Shown: positions 15,337 to 27,740 of the stretch, in pieces
Position numbering within the stretch: the first letter of the stretch is position 1
Layout of the letters: each line of letters starts with the position of its first letter
DNA from: Planctomycetota bacterium
GTDB lineage: Bacteria > Planctomycetota > Phycisphaerae > Sedimentisphaerales > Anaerobacaceae
NCBI GenBank assembly: GCA_025459125.1
Contig: JALORE010000119.1
Location: 1 to 32,292 of the forward strand
Direction: 5' to 3'
Length of the DNA: 32,292 bases
Translations under genes and position numbers: made by a program
Notes under the pieces: generated by a model
The model's input: only the letters and a program-made list of their open reading frames with translations
Told to the model about the DNA's origin: nothing
Databases searched by the model: none

Positions 15337-17553
15337 ATGCCACAAGTCTACAAAGATCGGATTCTCAAGTTCCTCCAGCGCGAGGAATACCAGCCGCTCA
15401 AACCGGCGCAATTGGCCAAGGCCCTGGGAGTGGACGAGGACGCTTCTTCCGAGTTCCAGATCGCCTTCGAGGAGCTGCGCCGGGCCGGGCACGTCGTGGT
15501 CGGCGCCGGCAACGTGATCACGCTGCCTTCCATCGCCGGCCAGGTGGTCGGGCGCTTTCGCGGGAATCCGAAGGGCTTCGGCTTCGTCAGTCCCCTGGAG
15601 CCCAACGCGCATGGTGACCTGTTCATCCCGCCGGACGCGACCGGTGACGCCATGACCGGGGATGTCGTTTTGGCCAAGGTCAACCGCAAGGGTAAGCGCG
15701 GGCCGGAGGCCCATTATACCGGCGAGATTATAGACGTGCTGGAGCGGGCCAACAACCGGTTCGTCGGCACGTTGATCCGCAACCCGGAAGCTTGGCTGGT
15801 CCAGCCTGACGGGACCTCGTTCATCGAGCCCATCGTCGTCGAGGATGTCACCGCCAAGAACGCCCGCGAAAAGGACAAGGTCGTCGTCGAGATCCTGTCT
15901 TATCCCAGCGAGCGTTTCCTGGCCCGCGGGGTCATCATCCAGGTGCTCGGGCGGGCCGGGCAGTACGAGGCCGAGATCCAGTCCGTCATCCATCAGTTCC
16001 ATCTGCCGGGTGAGTTCGAGAGCGAATGTCTCGACCAGGCGCGGACAGCCGCCTCCACCTTCCAGCCCGAGCGGGCCCCGGGCCGCGAGGACATCACCGA
16101 CAAGGTCGTCGTGACGATCGATCCGCCCGACGCCAAGGACTTCGACGACGCGATCAGCCTCGAAACGGATGCGCAGGGCAACTGGGTCCTGGGCGTGCAC
16201 ATCGCCGACGTCAGCAGCTTCATTCCGCCGGATTCGCCCCTGGACCAGGAGGCGAAACTTCGGGGCAACACTGTCTATCTGCCGGGTAGGACCATCCCGA
16301 TGCTGCCGGAGATTCTGAGCAACGGGATTTGCAGCCTGCAGCCCGAGCAATTCCGCTTCACCAAGAGCGCATACATGACCTACGACGCGGAGGCGCGCGT
16401 CATCTCCCGGCGTTACGCCAACAGCATCATCCGCTCGAGTGCCCGGCTGACGTACGAGCAGGCGGACCGGATTCTCAAAGGCCACACCAAGGGCTTCAAG
16501 CGCCCGGTCATCGCACTCTTGCGGGACATGGAGGCCTTGAGCCGGCGGATCGAAGCCCGGCGGACAAAAGCGGGCATGCTCCACCTGGACCTGCCCGAGC
16601 CGGAATTGGTTTATGATGACGCCGGCCGGGTCATCGATGCCCATCCGGCGGATACCAGCTACCCTCATACCATCATCGAGATGTTCATGGTGGAGGCCAA
16701 TGAAGCGGTCGCCTCGCTCCTGGATCGCCTCAACCTGTCCTTTATCCGCCGGATTCACCCCGATCCGGACATCCTGAGCCTGCAGAACATGGCCCGGTTG
16801 TTGAAGGCCGTGGGAATCGCCATGCCGCGGACCCCCGACCGCCACGCGATTCAGGCGGTTCTGGACCACGTCAAAGGCAGCGAGCAGTCGCTGGCGGTGA
16901 ATATCGTCGTGCTGCGGAGCCTGGAGCGGGCCTTGTACGCACCGACGAACATCGGCCACTACGCCCTGGCCTCCCGGCATTACTCCCATTTCACCAGCCC
17001 CATTCGGCGCTACGCGGACCTGCTCGTCCACCGGCAGCTTCAGTACTACCTGGAGGACCGGGTGGAAAACGCAAAACAATGGGCCGCCGGCCAGAACCTA
17101 TTCGACGTCGGCCAGCACATCACCTTCACGGAGGAGCGGGCCGACGATGCGGAGAAGGAGCTGACGACCGTTCTGATCCTGCAAATGCTCGGCAAGCACA
17201 TCGGCGATGAGCTGGCCTGCGTGGTCACCGGCCTGACCGGTTTCGGTGTCTTTGCCCAATCCGAGAAGTACGGCATCGAAGGGCTCATCAAGCTCGAAGA
17301 CCTCGGCCCGGATCACTGGCGGTTCAACCGGCTCGCCCAGTGCATCGTCGGCGAGCGTTCCGGCGAGACCATCCGCCTGGGCCGTCCGTTGCGGGTCTAC
17401 ATCGCCTCGGTGGACGTCCCCTCGCGCCGCCTGAACGTCGTCCCGGTCGAGCCCCTCGGCCAGATGAAGGAAGAACGCTCCCGCAAACACCTCAAAGGCA
17501 AAGAGCCGCCCCGGAAGCCCATGAGGAAGGGCAAGAAGCAGCGCAAACGCTAG
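15337..17553 (+). CDS. rnr: Ribonuclease R
   Basis: RNase R is a processive 3'-5' exoribonuclease that degrades structured RNA. The 738-residue protein has an N-terminal winged-helix-like region (1-60) and cold-shock domains (from about 67, with GNPKGFGFVSP at 77-87). The RNB catalytic domain carries DPPDAKDFDDA (262-272), whose aspartates bind the metal ions. An S1 domain with GFGVFAQ follows, then a Lys/Arg-rich tail. The frame is open from 15265, but the ATG at 15337 follows GGGGAGA and is the better start. RNase II lacks the N-terminal helix domain and basic tail, so RNase R is preferred. Confidence 0.95.
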   Translation: MPQVYKDRILKFLQREEYQPLKPAQLAKALGVDEDASSEFQIAFEELRRAGHVVVGAGNVITLPSIAGQVVGRFRGNPKGFGFVSPLEPNAHGDLFIPPDATGDAMTGDVVLAKVNRKGKRGPEAHYTGEIIDVLERANNRFVGTLIRNPEAWLVQPDGTSFIEPIVVEDVTAKNAREKDKVVVEILSYPSERFLARGVIIQVLGRAGQYEAEIQSVIHQFHLPGEFESECLDQARTAASTFQPERAPGREDITDKVVVTIDPPDAKDFDDAISLETDAQGNWVLGVHIADVSSFIPPDSPLDQEAKLRGNTVYLPGRTIPMLPEILSNGICSLQPEQFRFTKSAYMTYDAEARVISRRYANSIIRSSARLTYEQADRILKGHTKGFKRPVIALLRDMEALSRRIEARRTKAGMLHLDLPEPELVYDDAGRVIDAHPADTSYPHTIIEMFMVEANEAVASLLDRLNLSFIRRIHPDPDILSLQNMARLLKAVGIAMPRTPDRHAIQAVLDHVKGSEQSLAVNIVVLRSLERALYAPTNIGHYALASRHYSHFTSPIRRYADLLVHRQLQYYLEDRVENAKQWAAGQNLFDVGQHITFTEERADDAEKELTTVLILQMLGKHIGDELACVVTGLTGFGVFAQSEKYGIEGLIKLEDLGPDHWRFNRLAQCIVGERSGETIRLGRPLRVYIASVDVPSRRLNVVPVEPLGQMKEERSRKHLKGKEPPRKPMRKGKKQRKR

Positions 17554-17607
17554 GCCCCGGATTTGCCTTGCCGGCGATTCCCGCCCTTTGTAGATGCAGG
17601 CAAGCAA

Positions 17608-17707
17608 GTAGGATGGGCTTCAGCCCATGCGGGGAGTTTCGCACGTCGGGTCATAGGACCGCAGGGCATAGGCATCGCGCTGAAGGCACGCTTGAACCAC
17701 ATTCTAC
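17608..17707. repeat. Intergenic inverted repeat after rnr
   Basis: ATGGGCTTCAGCCCAT (17613-17628) is a perfect palindromic hairpin. The outer arms GTAGGATG (17608-17615) and CATTCTAC (17700-17707) pair at 7 of 8 positions. The right half (GGCATCGCGCTGAAGGCACGC region) looks like a decayed second hairpin. It lies between rnr and the hydrolase pseudogene and may also help end the rnr transcript. Confidence 0.55.
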
Positions 17708-17725
17708 CAGATGGACCATTCGTGT

Positions 17726-18479
17726 TCACTCAACCCCGGGCAGGATCACGCCGGAGGGGTGCTGGGCGTCGCGAAACACCGTGAGGCTCGGTGCCGGGTT
17801 CAGTTGCGGCGTCTGGCAGCTGTCTTTGTCGGCACAGGTGATAGCGATCCGGATGCGATGGCCGGCGGCAAAGTGCCTGCCGGTGGGCAGCAGGTCGAAC
17901 ATGCCCATCTCGGGGAAGATCGCCTTCAGGTGCGGCGGGGCGGTCCCGGGAGATGCCATACATGCCGACGCGGCCGTTGCACCAGGGCTGGGTGGCCAGC
18001 CACTCCGTGATGTCGTAGGCAGCGAGGCTCTCTTGGGGCGGGTTGGGGTCGATGCGCGCGCCGAAGGAAACGCCGGAGCCACGCCCATCGGCTACGGCGC
18101 AGATATAACCATGCTGGACGAGTTTCCTCATGGGGTGGTCTTGACGGTCGAGTTGGGAGTAGATCTTGCCGCTGGGATTGAGCACGGCCCGCAGGTACCG
18201 GCGGTGTTCCCAGATCACCGGCAGACGCTCTTCGTGCAGGACGTTGCTCCTGGTGGGGCGGAGTACGTCGATCGCGATACGCACGCCATCGCGCATGGTG
18301 AGATACCGGGAGCTGCGGCGCCAGCCGTCGAACCGAACCCGGGAATACCCCTGGTACCGGCCGGGTTGGGAAATGCGCTCCTCCGGCGGCTGGGCGGCTC
18401 CAAGCCCCCGCGGCCACCCCGCCAGCGAAAATCCCAGCAGGGCCACGATCCCGTTTCTCAGGCGGTTGTTGTTCCCCAT
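17726..18479 (-). pseudogene. CocE/NonD family hydrolase remnant with two internal deletions
   Basis: The first reading (18479 to about 17949) encodes an N-terminal hydrophobic signal-like segment and then the hydrolase start: MRDGVRIAIDVLRPTRSN, VADGRGSGVSFG and GRVGMYGIS, which ends at the catalytic serine of GxSxG. The sequence then changes frame. Residues PPHLKAIFPEMGMFD (17938-17894) follow, then directly LLPTGRHFAAGHRIRIAIT and the usual C-terminal end HPSGVILPG. Full family members have roughly 550-650 residues, so most of the cap and middle is gone (about 250 remain). A first deletion with frameshift lies near 17939-17948 and a second near 17893. The gene cannot make a working esterase or peptidase. 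Confidence 0.85.
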
Positions 18480-18730
18480 CCGTCTGTGGAGCACGACAGG
18501 TACCTCCACGAACGTCTTGCGATCGGCACACGTAGCACTACTCCCGAGGTTGGTCGCGGGCGGGGAGGAAGTACTGCACGCCTGCCATTGTCGCTGCAGG
18601 GAGGCCGCAGGCCGACCAAGTGATCTCAGTGCTGTGGCTTGAGACGGCTTCGCTTTGCTCGCAAGGACAGGCGGGACGTTTGCGATGATCTTGTCGTGCC
18701 CTCCCGAGCGCGGCGGGATGCCGCGATTTC
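18480..18730. other. Non-coding stretch with one arm of a dispersed repeat
   Basis: No gene is supported here. On the minus strand 18672-18622 reads TGTCCTTGCGAGCAAAGCG and then GAAGCCGTCTCAAGCC. This matches the arm of the element at 27741-27857 (TGTCATTGCGAGGAGCG, GAAGCAATC). Only one degenerate arm is evident. Confidence 0.45.
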
Positions 18731-18759
18731 TTGACAGGAACCGGCGCTTCTGCCATACT
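18731..18759 (+). promoter_or_regulatory. Sigma-70-type promoter for secA
   Basis: A perfect TTGACA (18731-18736), a 17-base spacer and CATACT (18754-18759) lie 49 bases before the secA ATG. The spacing is ideal and the -10 matches four of six positions. Confidence 0.6.
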
Positions 18760-18808
18760 GGCCGCGACCCGTGCAGGACAAATTCGGTAGAAAAGAGAAA
18801 GTACCAGG

Positions 18809-22291
<3,483 letters not shown>

Positions 22292-22334
22292 CATGGCGCT
22301 ACCCGATGTTTTCCGGAGGGGAGAAAAATCGTTA

Positions 22335-22386
22335 CTTGAACTTCTACTGCCTTATCGGCAGCGGTGCTTTCGCACTTAAGTTCAAG
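22335..22386. other. Three-way-junction structure downstream of secA
   Basis: CTTGAACTT (22335-22343) pairs perfectly with AAGTTCAAG (22378-22386). Inside are two hairpins: CTGCC-TTATC-GGCAG (22347-22361) and GTGC-TTTC-GCAC (22364-22375). Seven bases later comes TTTTTATTTTT (22394-22404). On the plus strand this could be a complex terminator for secA, a leader element of the radical SAM gene at 22535, or a small RNA. The rest of the 243-base gap shows nothing else clear. Confidence 0.6.
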
Positions 22387-22534
22387 CCACCTATTTTTAT
22401 TTTTACTGTCCTATCAGGGGTACGGCCTCCTGGAAAACAATGTTCGTGGTTCTTCAAAGAATTTGCGGACCAGCCGACCGGCGGTTGTGAGTTTCTTTCC
22501 CCGTCATTTCCTGCCGCTTTCTGAGGACATAGAG

Positions 22535-23701
22535 ATGGAGAAAGCCCGGCATGAGGCACAGGCAGCGACGCTCCATCAGGCCATGCTGGCCATCGCCAAC
22601 CCGACCGACCAGGCGCGCAGCTCGTGGAAGAGAGGCCGAGTTGCCCATCTGAGCGCACTCCGCCGGTGCAAGCTCCGCTTCATGATCGCCCAGCGCGGCT
22701 TTCCCGGGCGGCTGGCGAACGCCCTGCGGTGGCTGCGCGAGCGGAAGCGAGCCGAGGAGGTGCATTACCTGCCGCCGGCCGCGGTCATCGAGGCCATGAA
22801 CGGATGCAACCTGCGCTGTCCGGAATGTGCCACGGGCACCGCCGCTACGGCCGCCCGAAGGAAAGGCAAGGCCGGCCTGGAAGACATGAAGTCCGTGATC
22901 GACCAGGTTTGCGGGAAATGCCTCCAAGTGAGCTTTCACAATCTGGGCGAGCCTCTGCTCAACGACGACTTCTATGCGGCCTGCGATTACGCTGTCGGCC
23001 GGGGGCTCTGGACGGTCATCCACAGCAATCTCAACATCCGCAGCCAGGATCTGGCACGCCGAATCATCTCCTGTCGCCTGTGCAACCTGGTCATCTCCTG
23101 TGACGGGGCGACGCCGGAGGTGTACGAGCAGTATCGCGTCGGAGGGGACGTGGAACTCGTGTTCCGGAACCTGCAGGACATCGTCGCCGAGAAACGCCGG
23201 GCGGGCCGCCGGCTGCCGTGGATTACCGCCCAATTCCTGGTCTTCGAGCACAACTGGCACCAGATGCAACGGTTTCAGGAGCGGGCGCTGACGGCCGGGG
23301 CGGACGAGATCCTGTTTCTGCCGGGCAACCGCCACGGCGCCTTTCAGTCCGGTCACGCCGCCGCTGATCTGATCTTTCGCTTATCGGAACTGGACTGGGT
23401 TGAGAGAGAACCGGTCCACCTGTGCGGCGATCCCTGGGACACCTTGATCGTGACATATGACCGGGGCCTGTACCCGTGCTGCTTTGCCTACCGGGACCGG
23501 GATCTGTTCTCCGCGCCGCGGGAGGCGGATACGGGGACGATCCTGGAACGCTGGAATGGTCCGGCGTACCGTGCCGCGCGGCGTTTCTTCCTGGGCCGGT
23601 CGCTCGCCCGGCAGGATCTCCCGGACCCGTGCCGGGATTGTACGCGCGCAGCCGCGTGCGACCAGGGACGCACGTCGGTCCGTGCCGTCCCCACGCGGTA
23701 A
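22535..23701 (+). CDS. Radical SAM protein with SPASM-like C-terminus
   Basis: The 388-residue protein holds the radical SAM cluster motif CNLRCPEC (91-98, CxxxCxxC) and the GEP motif in HNLGEPLLN (135-143). The SISCDGAT-like strand reads VISCDGAT (186-193). The C-terminal part has C297, C315, C316, C366, C369 and C375, a SPASM/twitch-like set that would bind one or two extra clusters. Such proteins modify peptides, proteins or sugars, but no precursor peptide gene is visible nearby and no substrate can be named. The frame is open from 22364; the ATG at 22535 with GAGG upstream is the best start. About 80 residues precede the cluster, more than usual. Confidence 0.88.
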   Translation: MEKARHEAQAATLHQAMLAIANPTDQARSSWKRGRVAHLSALRRCKLRFMIAQRGFPGRLANALRWLRERKRAEEVHYLPPAAVIEAMNGCNLRCPECATGTAATAARRKGKAGLEDMKSVIDQVCGKCLQVSFHNLGEPLLNDDFYAACDYAVGRGLWTVIHSNLNIRSQDLARRIISCRLCNLVISCDGATPEVYEQYRVGGDVELVFRNLQDIVAEKRRAGRRLPWITAQFLVFEHNWHQMQRFQERALTAGADEILFLPGNRHGAFQSGHAAADLIFRLSELDWVEREPVHLCGDPWDTLIVTYDRGLYPCCFAYRDRDLFSAPREADTGTILERWNGPAYRAARRFFLGRSLARQDLPDPCRDCTRAAACDQGRTSVRAVPTR

Positions 23702-23787
23702 TGGTCATTCTGCGTGCGGCGGATGAGCACTGGAATCGAAGGGCGGTACCGCAGTAAGTCCGGCGGATGCTATCCTGCCCCTGGCGG

Positions 23788-24027
23788 TCAGAAGATCTCC
23801 CGAATCCAGCGGAAGCGAAAGACCGCGCGGATGCGCTCCGTCAAGCGTACTCCCATCCGTTGTGTACTGGTGGAGTAGTCCTGCCTTCGCAAATCCGCCC
23901 CGGTAATCCCGGGCTGGGCGGAGCGCCCCCATTGGGCTGCCAGTCCTGCCATCCATCCCAGCCAGAGGGCCTTCCTGCTTCGGCCTTTCACAGTCTTCGG
24001 AGGTGCATTTCTCTTTGTCGGCAGCAT
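23788..24027 (-). CDS. Small basic hypothetical protein
   Basis: The 79-residue protein is rich in Arg and Lys, with one Trp/Gly/Ala stretch (about 20-33) too short and polar to be a sure membrane helix. Its ATG lies 12 bases after the stop of the upstream gene. AGCGGAGG ends only 3 bases before the ATG, a strong but unusually close Shine-Dalgarno sequence. It could be the second gene of a two-gene unit or a chance open frame. I do not recognise the family. Confidence 0.45.
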   Translation of the reverse strand: MLPTKRNAPPKTVKGRSRKALWLGWMAGLAAQWGRSAQPGITGADLRRQDYSTSTQRMGVRLTERIRAVFRFRWIREIF

Positions 24028-24039
24028 GATCCTCCGCTC

Positions 24040-24621
24040 TTACCGCTGGACCGCCAAGGCCAGCGCGGCGAGCAGTTCCTGTCCGGTCCTGCTGACCATC
24101 TCGCTGGCCCCGAAGAGCTGATGTGTCTCCAGAATCTCCGGCTGATCGCGGTAGTATCGCTCGACCGCTCCTACGCCGCCTTCCGCCGGTCCGACGGTCC
24201 GGTAATGGCCTTCCAGCAGCCAGGAACAGACCTCGTCGTCCCGCTCGGCCGGATAGACGAGGGCCACCACGAATTTGTCCGGTGCATACCGGGCCAATTG
24301 CAGGTTGGCCCGGCAGGGCGGGGCCATCTGTACGGCCCAATCCACGAGTCGGTCCAAGTCGTCCCGGGCCGTGAGTTCGTCGCTTGAGAAGAAGAGCATC
24401 CCGGCCTCCAACTCAAACCGGTCTGCCGACACTGCCCGCAGCTCCATACGGCCGTCCGGATACGCCCGTTGGATCTTGTACACTTTGCCGTCTTTGTACC
24501 GTTCACTCTCCAGCAACTCGGCCACCTCCTCGGCGGTAAACCCCACGCCGGCATGGTCGCCGAAGTCGAAGATGTACAGGCCCTGGTAGCGATCCGGTTT
24601 CTCTAATTTCGGTAGTTTCAT
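24040..24621 (-). CDS. Conserved-looking hypothetical protein
   Basis: The 193-residue soluble protein has no signal or membrane segment. It starts MKLPKLEKPDRYQGLYIFDFGDH-like and continues with an acidic, well-mixed sequence typical of a folded cytoplasmic domain. It contains a single Trp-Leu-Leu-Glu-Gly-His motif near 129-134. The reading frame is open further upstream to 24834, but the ATG at 24621 begins the protein-like part. No Shine-Dalgarno sequence is clear. It is divergent from the PAS gene across a 199-base gap in which I see no sure signal. I do not recognise a function. Confidence 0.7.
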   Translation of the reverse strand: MKLPKLEKPDRYQGLYIFDFGDHAGVGFTAEEVAELLESERYKDGKVYKIQRAYPDGRMELRAVSADRFELEAGMLFFSSDELTARDDLDRLVDWAVQMAPPCRANLQLARYAPDKFVVALVYPAERDDEVCSWLLEGHYRTVGPAEGGVGAVERYYRDQPEILETHQLFGASEMVSRTGQELLAALALAVQR

Positions 24622-24820
24622 ACGAGAGATTGTACGTTTCCCGTGTCTTTCCTGCACGTAATTTTCCCGGCCGCCGGCGGCAAAAAAAGAGACCAAACTC
24701 GCAAACCTGCTTGCAGTCACCGGGTCCGACTTGCATGATCCCGTGCGATAGTGTGCGCGGCGAGCTGCTTGGGGTGAGACGAGAGACCGTGTTCGCGATT
24801 GGGGCCAGGGAGGATAGGAC

Positions 24821-25912
24821 ATGATGGCCGGCAAATCGAAGCACGAGAAAGCTGACCGCGGGCGGCGATCCCATTCAACCTATGAACAACGCCATCCGCA
24901 GAAACCGGCAGACGCACCGGGTCCCAGCGGTCGTGAGGGAGCGGCTTTTCCGTCTGCTCCCAGCCATGCGCCGGAGTTGTTTCCCCGTCTTTTCCAGGCG
25001 TCGGGCGATGGTATCGTCCTGCAGGAGGTGTGTTCCCCGCCCGGAGGGGGACGTTTCCTGGAGGTGAACGATGGTTTATGCCGGATGCCGGGCTACACTC
25101 GCGACGAGATCCTGGCACTGATGCCGTTCGAGGTCCTTGGCGCCGAGGCTCGTACGGCGCTGGCGGAACTCGTTGAGAAGGGTACAGACACCCCCCGCGC
25201 GTTCTTCGAGACCACGCTGGTGGCCAAGGATGGGTCGCGCATCCCGGTCGAGGTCCACACCAGCCGGCTCCAGTTCCAGGAGCGGCCCCTGGTGCTGTCG
25301 ATCCTCCGCGACATCACCGTGCGCCGGCAGCGGGAGGACCGGTCGAACCGATGGAAGAGCCGGCTGGAAGAGGAAGTGCGGGTCCAGGCCGATCAGGGGA
25401 GAGAGGCGCTCGGCCGGCTCCAGAATGAGGTTTCCCGGCGGATCCAGACGGAGCGGGAGTGGCACCGACGGTCCCGGATGCTCGAGGCCTTCTTCACGGA
25501 TACGATCACCCCGCTGGCGTTCCTGGATCGGCAGTTCTGTTTCGTCCGGGTCAACGAAGCCTACGCCAGGTCCGCGGGCAAGGACCCGGAGTATTTCGTG
25601 GGCCGGAACTACTTCGCGCTCCATCCGCGCCCGGAGCATCAGGCCATTTTTGAGGAGACCATCCGCCGGCGGGAGCCGCACCACGCCTCGGCCGAGGCAT
25701 TCCTCGATCTGGGGCAGCCCCAGCGGGGATCGACCTGTTGGGACTGGCGGCTCACTCCCTTGTGCGATGAGGCCGGAGAAGTGCAATTCCTGGCGTTGAA
25801 TGTGGAGGACGTCACCGAACGGCAGAACGCGCTCCGCGAGATGGCCCACCGCGCCGAGCAGCCCATTTCTCATCGCAGTTCCGGATGCCGGACTGTCGCC
25901 GGGAGAAGATGA
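24821..25912 (+). CDS. Two-PAS protein, probably a truncated sensor kinase
   Basis: After a polar 50-residue start, PAS domain 1 (about 52-167, ending in RDITVRRQ) is followed by a charged coiled coil (168-215) and PAS domain 2 (217-335, ending NVEDVTERQ). PAS domains sense small ligands, redox state or light and usually feed a histidine kinase. Here residues ALREMAHRAEQ (337-347) look like the linker into a kinase helix. Only 16 unrelated residues and a stop follow. A repeat begins about 65 bases further on. The start has GGGAGG 7 bases upstream. It may be a relic, or a PAS-only adaptor. Confidence 0.8.
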   Translation: MMAGKSKHEKADRGRRSHSTYEQRHPQKPADAPGPSGREGAAFPSAPSHAPELFPRLFQASGDGIVLQEVCSPPGGGRFLEVNDGLCRMPGYTRDEILALMPFEVLGAEARTALAELVEKGTDTPRAFFETTLVAKDGSRIPVEVHTSRLQFQERPLVLSILRDITVRRQREDRSNRWKSRLEEEVRVQADQGREALGRLQNEVSRRIQTEREWHRRSRMLEAFFTDTITPLAFLDRQFCFVRVNEAYARSAGKDPEYFVGRNYFALHPRPEHQAIFEETIRRREPHHASAEAFLDLGQPQRGSTCWDWRLTPLCDEAGEVQFLALNVEDVTERQNALREMAHRAEQPISHRSSGCRTVAGRR

Positions 25913-25977
25913 CGGCGCGACGAGCGCTCCCCCTGGGCCGACTATGGACTGTGGCTAGGCGATTCCCTCCCAGCGCT

Positions 25978-26105
25978 GCATGCCATGGCGAAGAGCGCAG
26001 CCAGCCTGCCTCCGCACAAAGCCTGCCCTCGACCCGATCGGGGGCGAGGGGGGCAATCTCCATCCGGGGGTTGAAATTGCTTCGCTTCGCGCGCCATGAC
26101 ATGCC
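25978..26105. repeat. MITE-like inverted repeat after the PAS gene
   Basis: GCATGCCATGGCG (25978-25990) faces CGCCATGACATGC (26092-26104), with 12 of 13 positions pairing. The inner bases include GAAGAGCGCAG on the left and TTGCTTCGCTTCGCG on the right, plus a central GC-rich hairpin around GACCCGATCGGG. It belongs to the same family as the element at 27741-27857. The remaining parts of the 389-base gap between the PAS and M20 genes (25913-26301) hold nothing I can identify. Confidence 0.6.
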
Positions 26106-26301
26106 TGGGTTATGGTCCTGAGGCCGTCTCTTGGCTGGCGCCCCCTCATCTTCCAGAAGGTCGGCCGCAGCCGAATCCCGCATCATCTTGTCCCGATGGC
26201 TCGTACGGAGGATAATGGGGACGTCGTACGGGACGGCCTCCGCGGTGGTGATGTCTGTCCCGCATTGGAGCACGGTGGTCGCACGGACAAAGGGGTGACG
26301 C

Positions 26302-27642
26302 ATGCGTGACGCCGCAGGCAGGACTGGATGGACAGGTTCGTATGGGCTGGTGACGCTGGCATTCGTTCTGGCATTGGCTTCTGAAGCGCCGGGGCAGGGC
26401 TCCGCGGGGACATCGCTGGGCGCGCAGATCGAGCAAGTGGCGGCGCAGGTCCAGCCGCAGGCGATCGCCTGGCGGCGCGATCTGCACCAGCATCCGGAGC
26501 TGTCGAACCGGGAGGTCCGGACTGCCGGCATCGTGGTGGACCACCTGAGCCGGCTGGGTCTGGAGGTGCGGACGGGCGTGGCTCACACCGGGGTCGTGGG
26601 CGTCCTACGCGGCGGCCGACCCGGCCCGGTGGTGGCGCTGCGGGCGGACATGGACGCACTGCCCGTGACGGAGGCGGTCGATTTGCCGTTCGCTTCGAAG
26701 GTCAAGGCCCAATACAATGGTCGGGAAGTGGGCGTAATGCACGCCTGCGGGCACGATGTCCATACGGCCATCCTGATGGGGGTCGCCCAGGCGTTGGCTC
26801 AGGTGCGTCAGGAGCTTCCCGGCACCGTGAAGTTCCTCTTTCAGCCGGCCGAGGAAGGGGCGCCCAGCGGGGAGCGCGGGGGCGCACAACAGATGATCGC
26901 GGAAGGGGCCCTGGAGAACCCGCGGCCGGAGTTGATCCTGGGACTGCACGTCGATCCGCAGCGCCCGCTCGGTGTGCTGGCCTATCGCGCCGGACCCACG
27001 ATGGCAAATCAGGACAATCTCGGCATTGTCGTCCGGGGCCGGCAGACCCACGGCGCGTTGCCCTGGCGCGGGACCGATCCCGTGGTGGTCGCCGCGCAGA
27101 TCGTCCTGGGCCTGCAGACCATCGTCAGCCGCCAGGTGGACCTGCCGGAGGCGCCCGCCGTCATCACGATCGGCAGTATTCACGGGGGCGTGCGCGCCAA
27201 CATCATTCCGGACGAAGTCCAGATGATCGGCACGATCCGCACCTTCCAGCCCGAGATGCGCCGGGACATCCATGCGCGCATCCGCCAGACCGCCGGCCTG
27301 ATCGCGCAAAGCGCCGGCGCCACGGCCGAAGTGACCATCGATCCGGGCTATCCGGTGACGTTCAATGACCCCAACCTGACCGCACGTATGGTGCCGGTCC
27401 TGGAAGCGGTCGTCGGCAAGGGCCATGCCGTGACGACACCGGTCTGGACAGGAGCCGAGGATTTCTCCTATTACCAGCAGCAGATCCCCGGCCTGTACTT
27501 CTTCCTCGGAATCACACCGCGGACGGCCGACCCGAAGACGGCTCCGATGTGCCATTCGCCCCACTTCTACGTCGACGAGGATGCCATTCTCCTTGGCATG
27601 CGGGCGTTGGCCCGCCTGACCCTGGCCTGCCTGGAGAGATAG
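26302..27642 (+). CDS. M20 family amidohydrolase, exported
   Basis: This is a zinc-dependent hydrolase of the M20D group (hippurate/N-acyl-amino-acid hydrolase, IAA-amino-acid hydrolase). A signal-like hydrophobic N-terminus (about 12-30) suggests export. Family motifs: RRDLHQHPELSN (58-69), ALRADMDALP (112-121), the metal-binding HACGHDVHTA (147-156) with Cys149 and His151, PAEEGAPSG (182-190) with Glu184/Glu185, and GLHVDP (214-219). The dimerisation domain and the C-terminal MCHSPHFYVDEDAI with the last histidine are complete. The ATG is preceded by GGGG at 6 bases. The exact acyl or amino-acid substrate is unknown. Confidence 0.92.
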   Translation: MRDAAGRTGWTGSYGLVTLAFVLALASEAPGQGSAGTSLGAQIEQVAAQVQPQAIAWRRDLHQHPELSNREVRTAGIVVDHLSRLGLEVRTGVAHTGVVGVLRGGRPGPVVALRADMDALPVTEAVDLPFASKVKAQYNGREVGVMHACGHDVHTAILMGVAQALAQVRQELPGTVKFLFQPAEEGAPSGERGGAQQMIAEGALENPRPELILGLHVDPQRPLGVLAYRAGPTMANQDNLGIVVRGRQTHGALPWRGTDPVVVAAQIVLGLQTIVSRQVDLPEAPAVITIGSIHGGVRANIIPDEVQMIGTIRTFQPEMRRDIHARIRQTAGLIAQSAGATAEVTIDPGYPVTFNDPNLTARMVPVLEAVVGKGHAVTTPVWTGAEDFSYYQQQIPGLYFFLGITPRTADPKTAPMCHSPHFYVDEDAILLGMRALARLTLACLER

Positions 27643-27740
27643 TGACTCGTCCCCGCGTCCCATAAGCGGTCGTGCATGCAACCGGTGGTGTCCGTTCCCC
27701 GGCACGCGCACCGTCCGGCCGCATGAAGAGCTTGAAAACG

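Noticed and set aside
14545..17079. A very long open frame on the minus strand, antisense to the TPR gene end, rpsT and rnr
   Set aside because: It mirrors the codon pattern of GC-rich genes that have clear families on the plus strand. Its protein has no recognisable motif, and it spans several real genes.
22364..22534. Longer N-terminus for the radical SAM protein
   Set aside because: The extra 57 codons run through the structured element and T-rich region and have no family likeness. The ATG at 22535 has a ribosome-binding site.
26146..26310. Possible remnant of a response-regulator receiver on the minus strand
   Set aside because: The short reading PIILRTSHRDKMMRDSA has a faint likeness to a receiver strand and helix, but no phospho-acceptor Asp region or other motif accompanies it.
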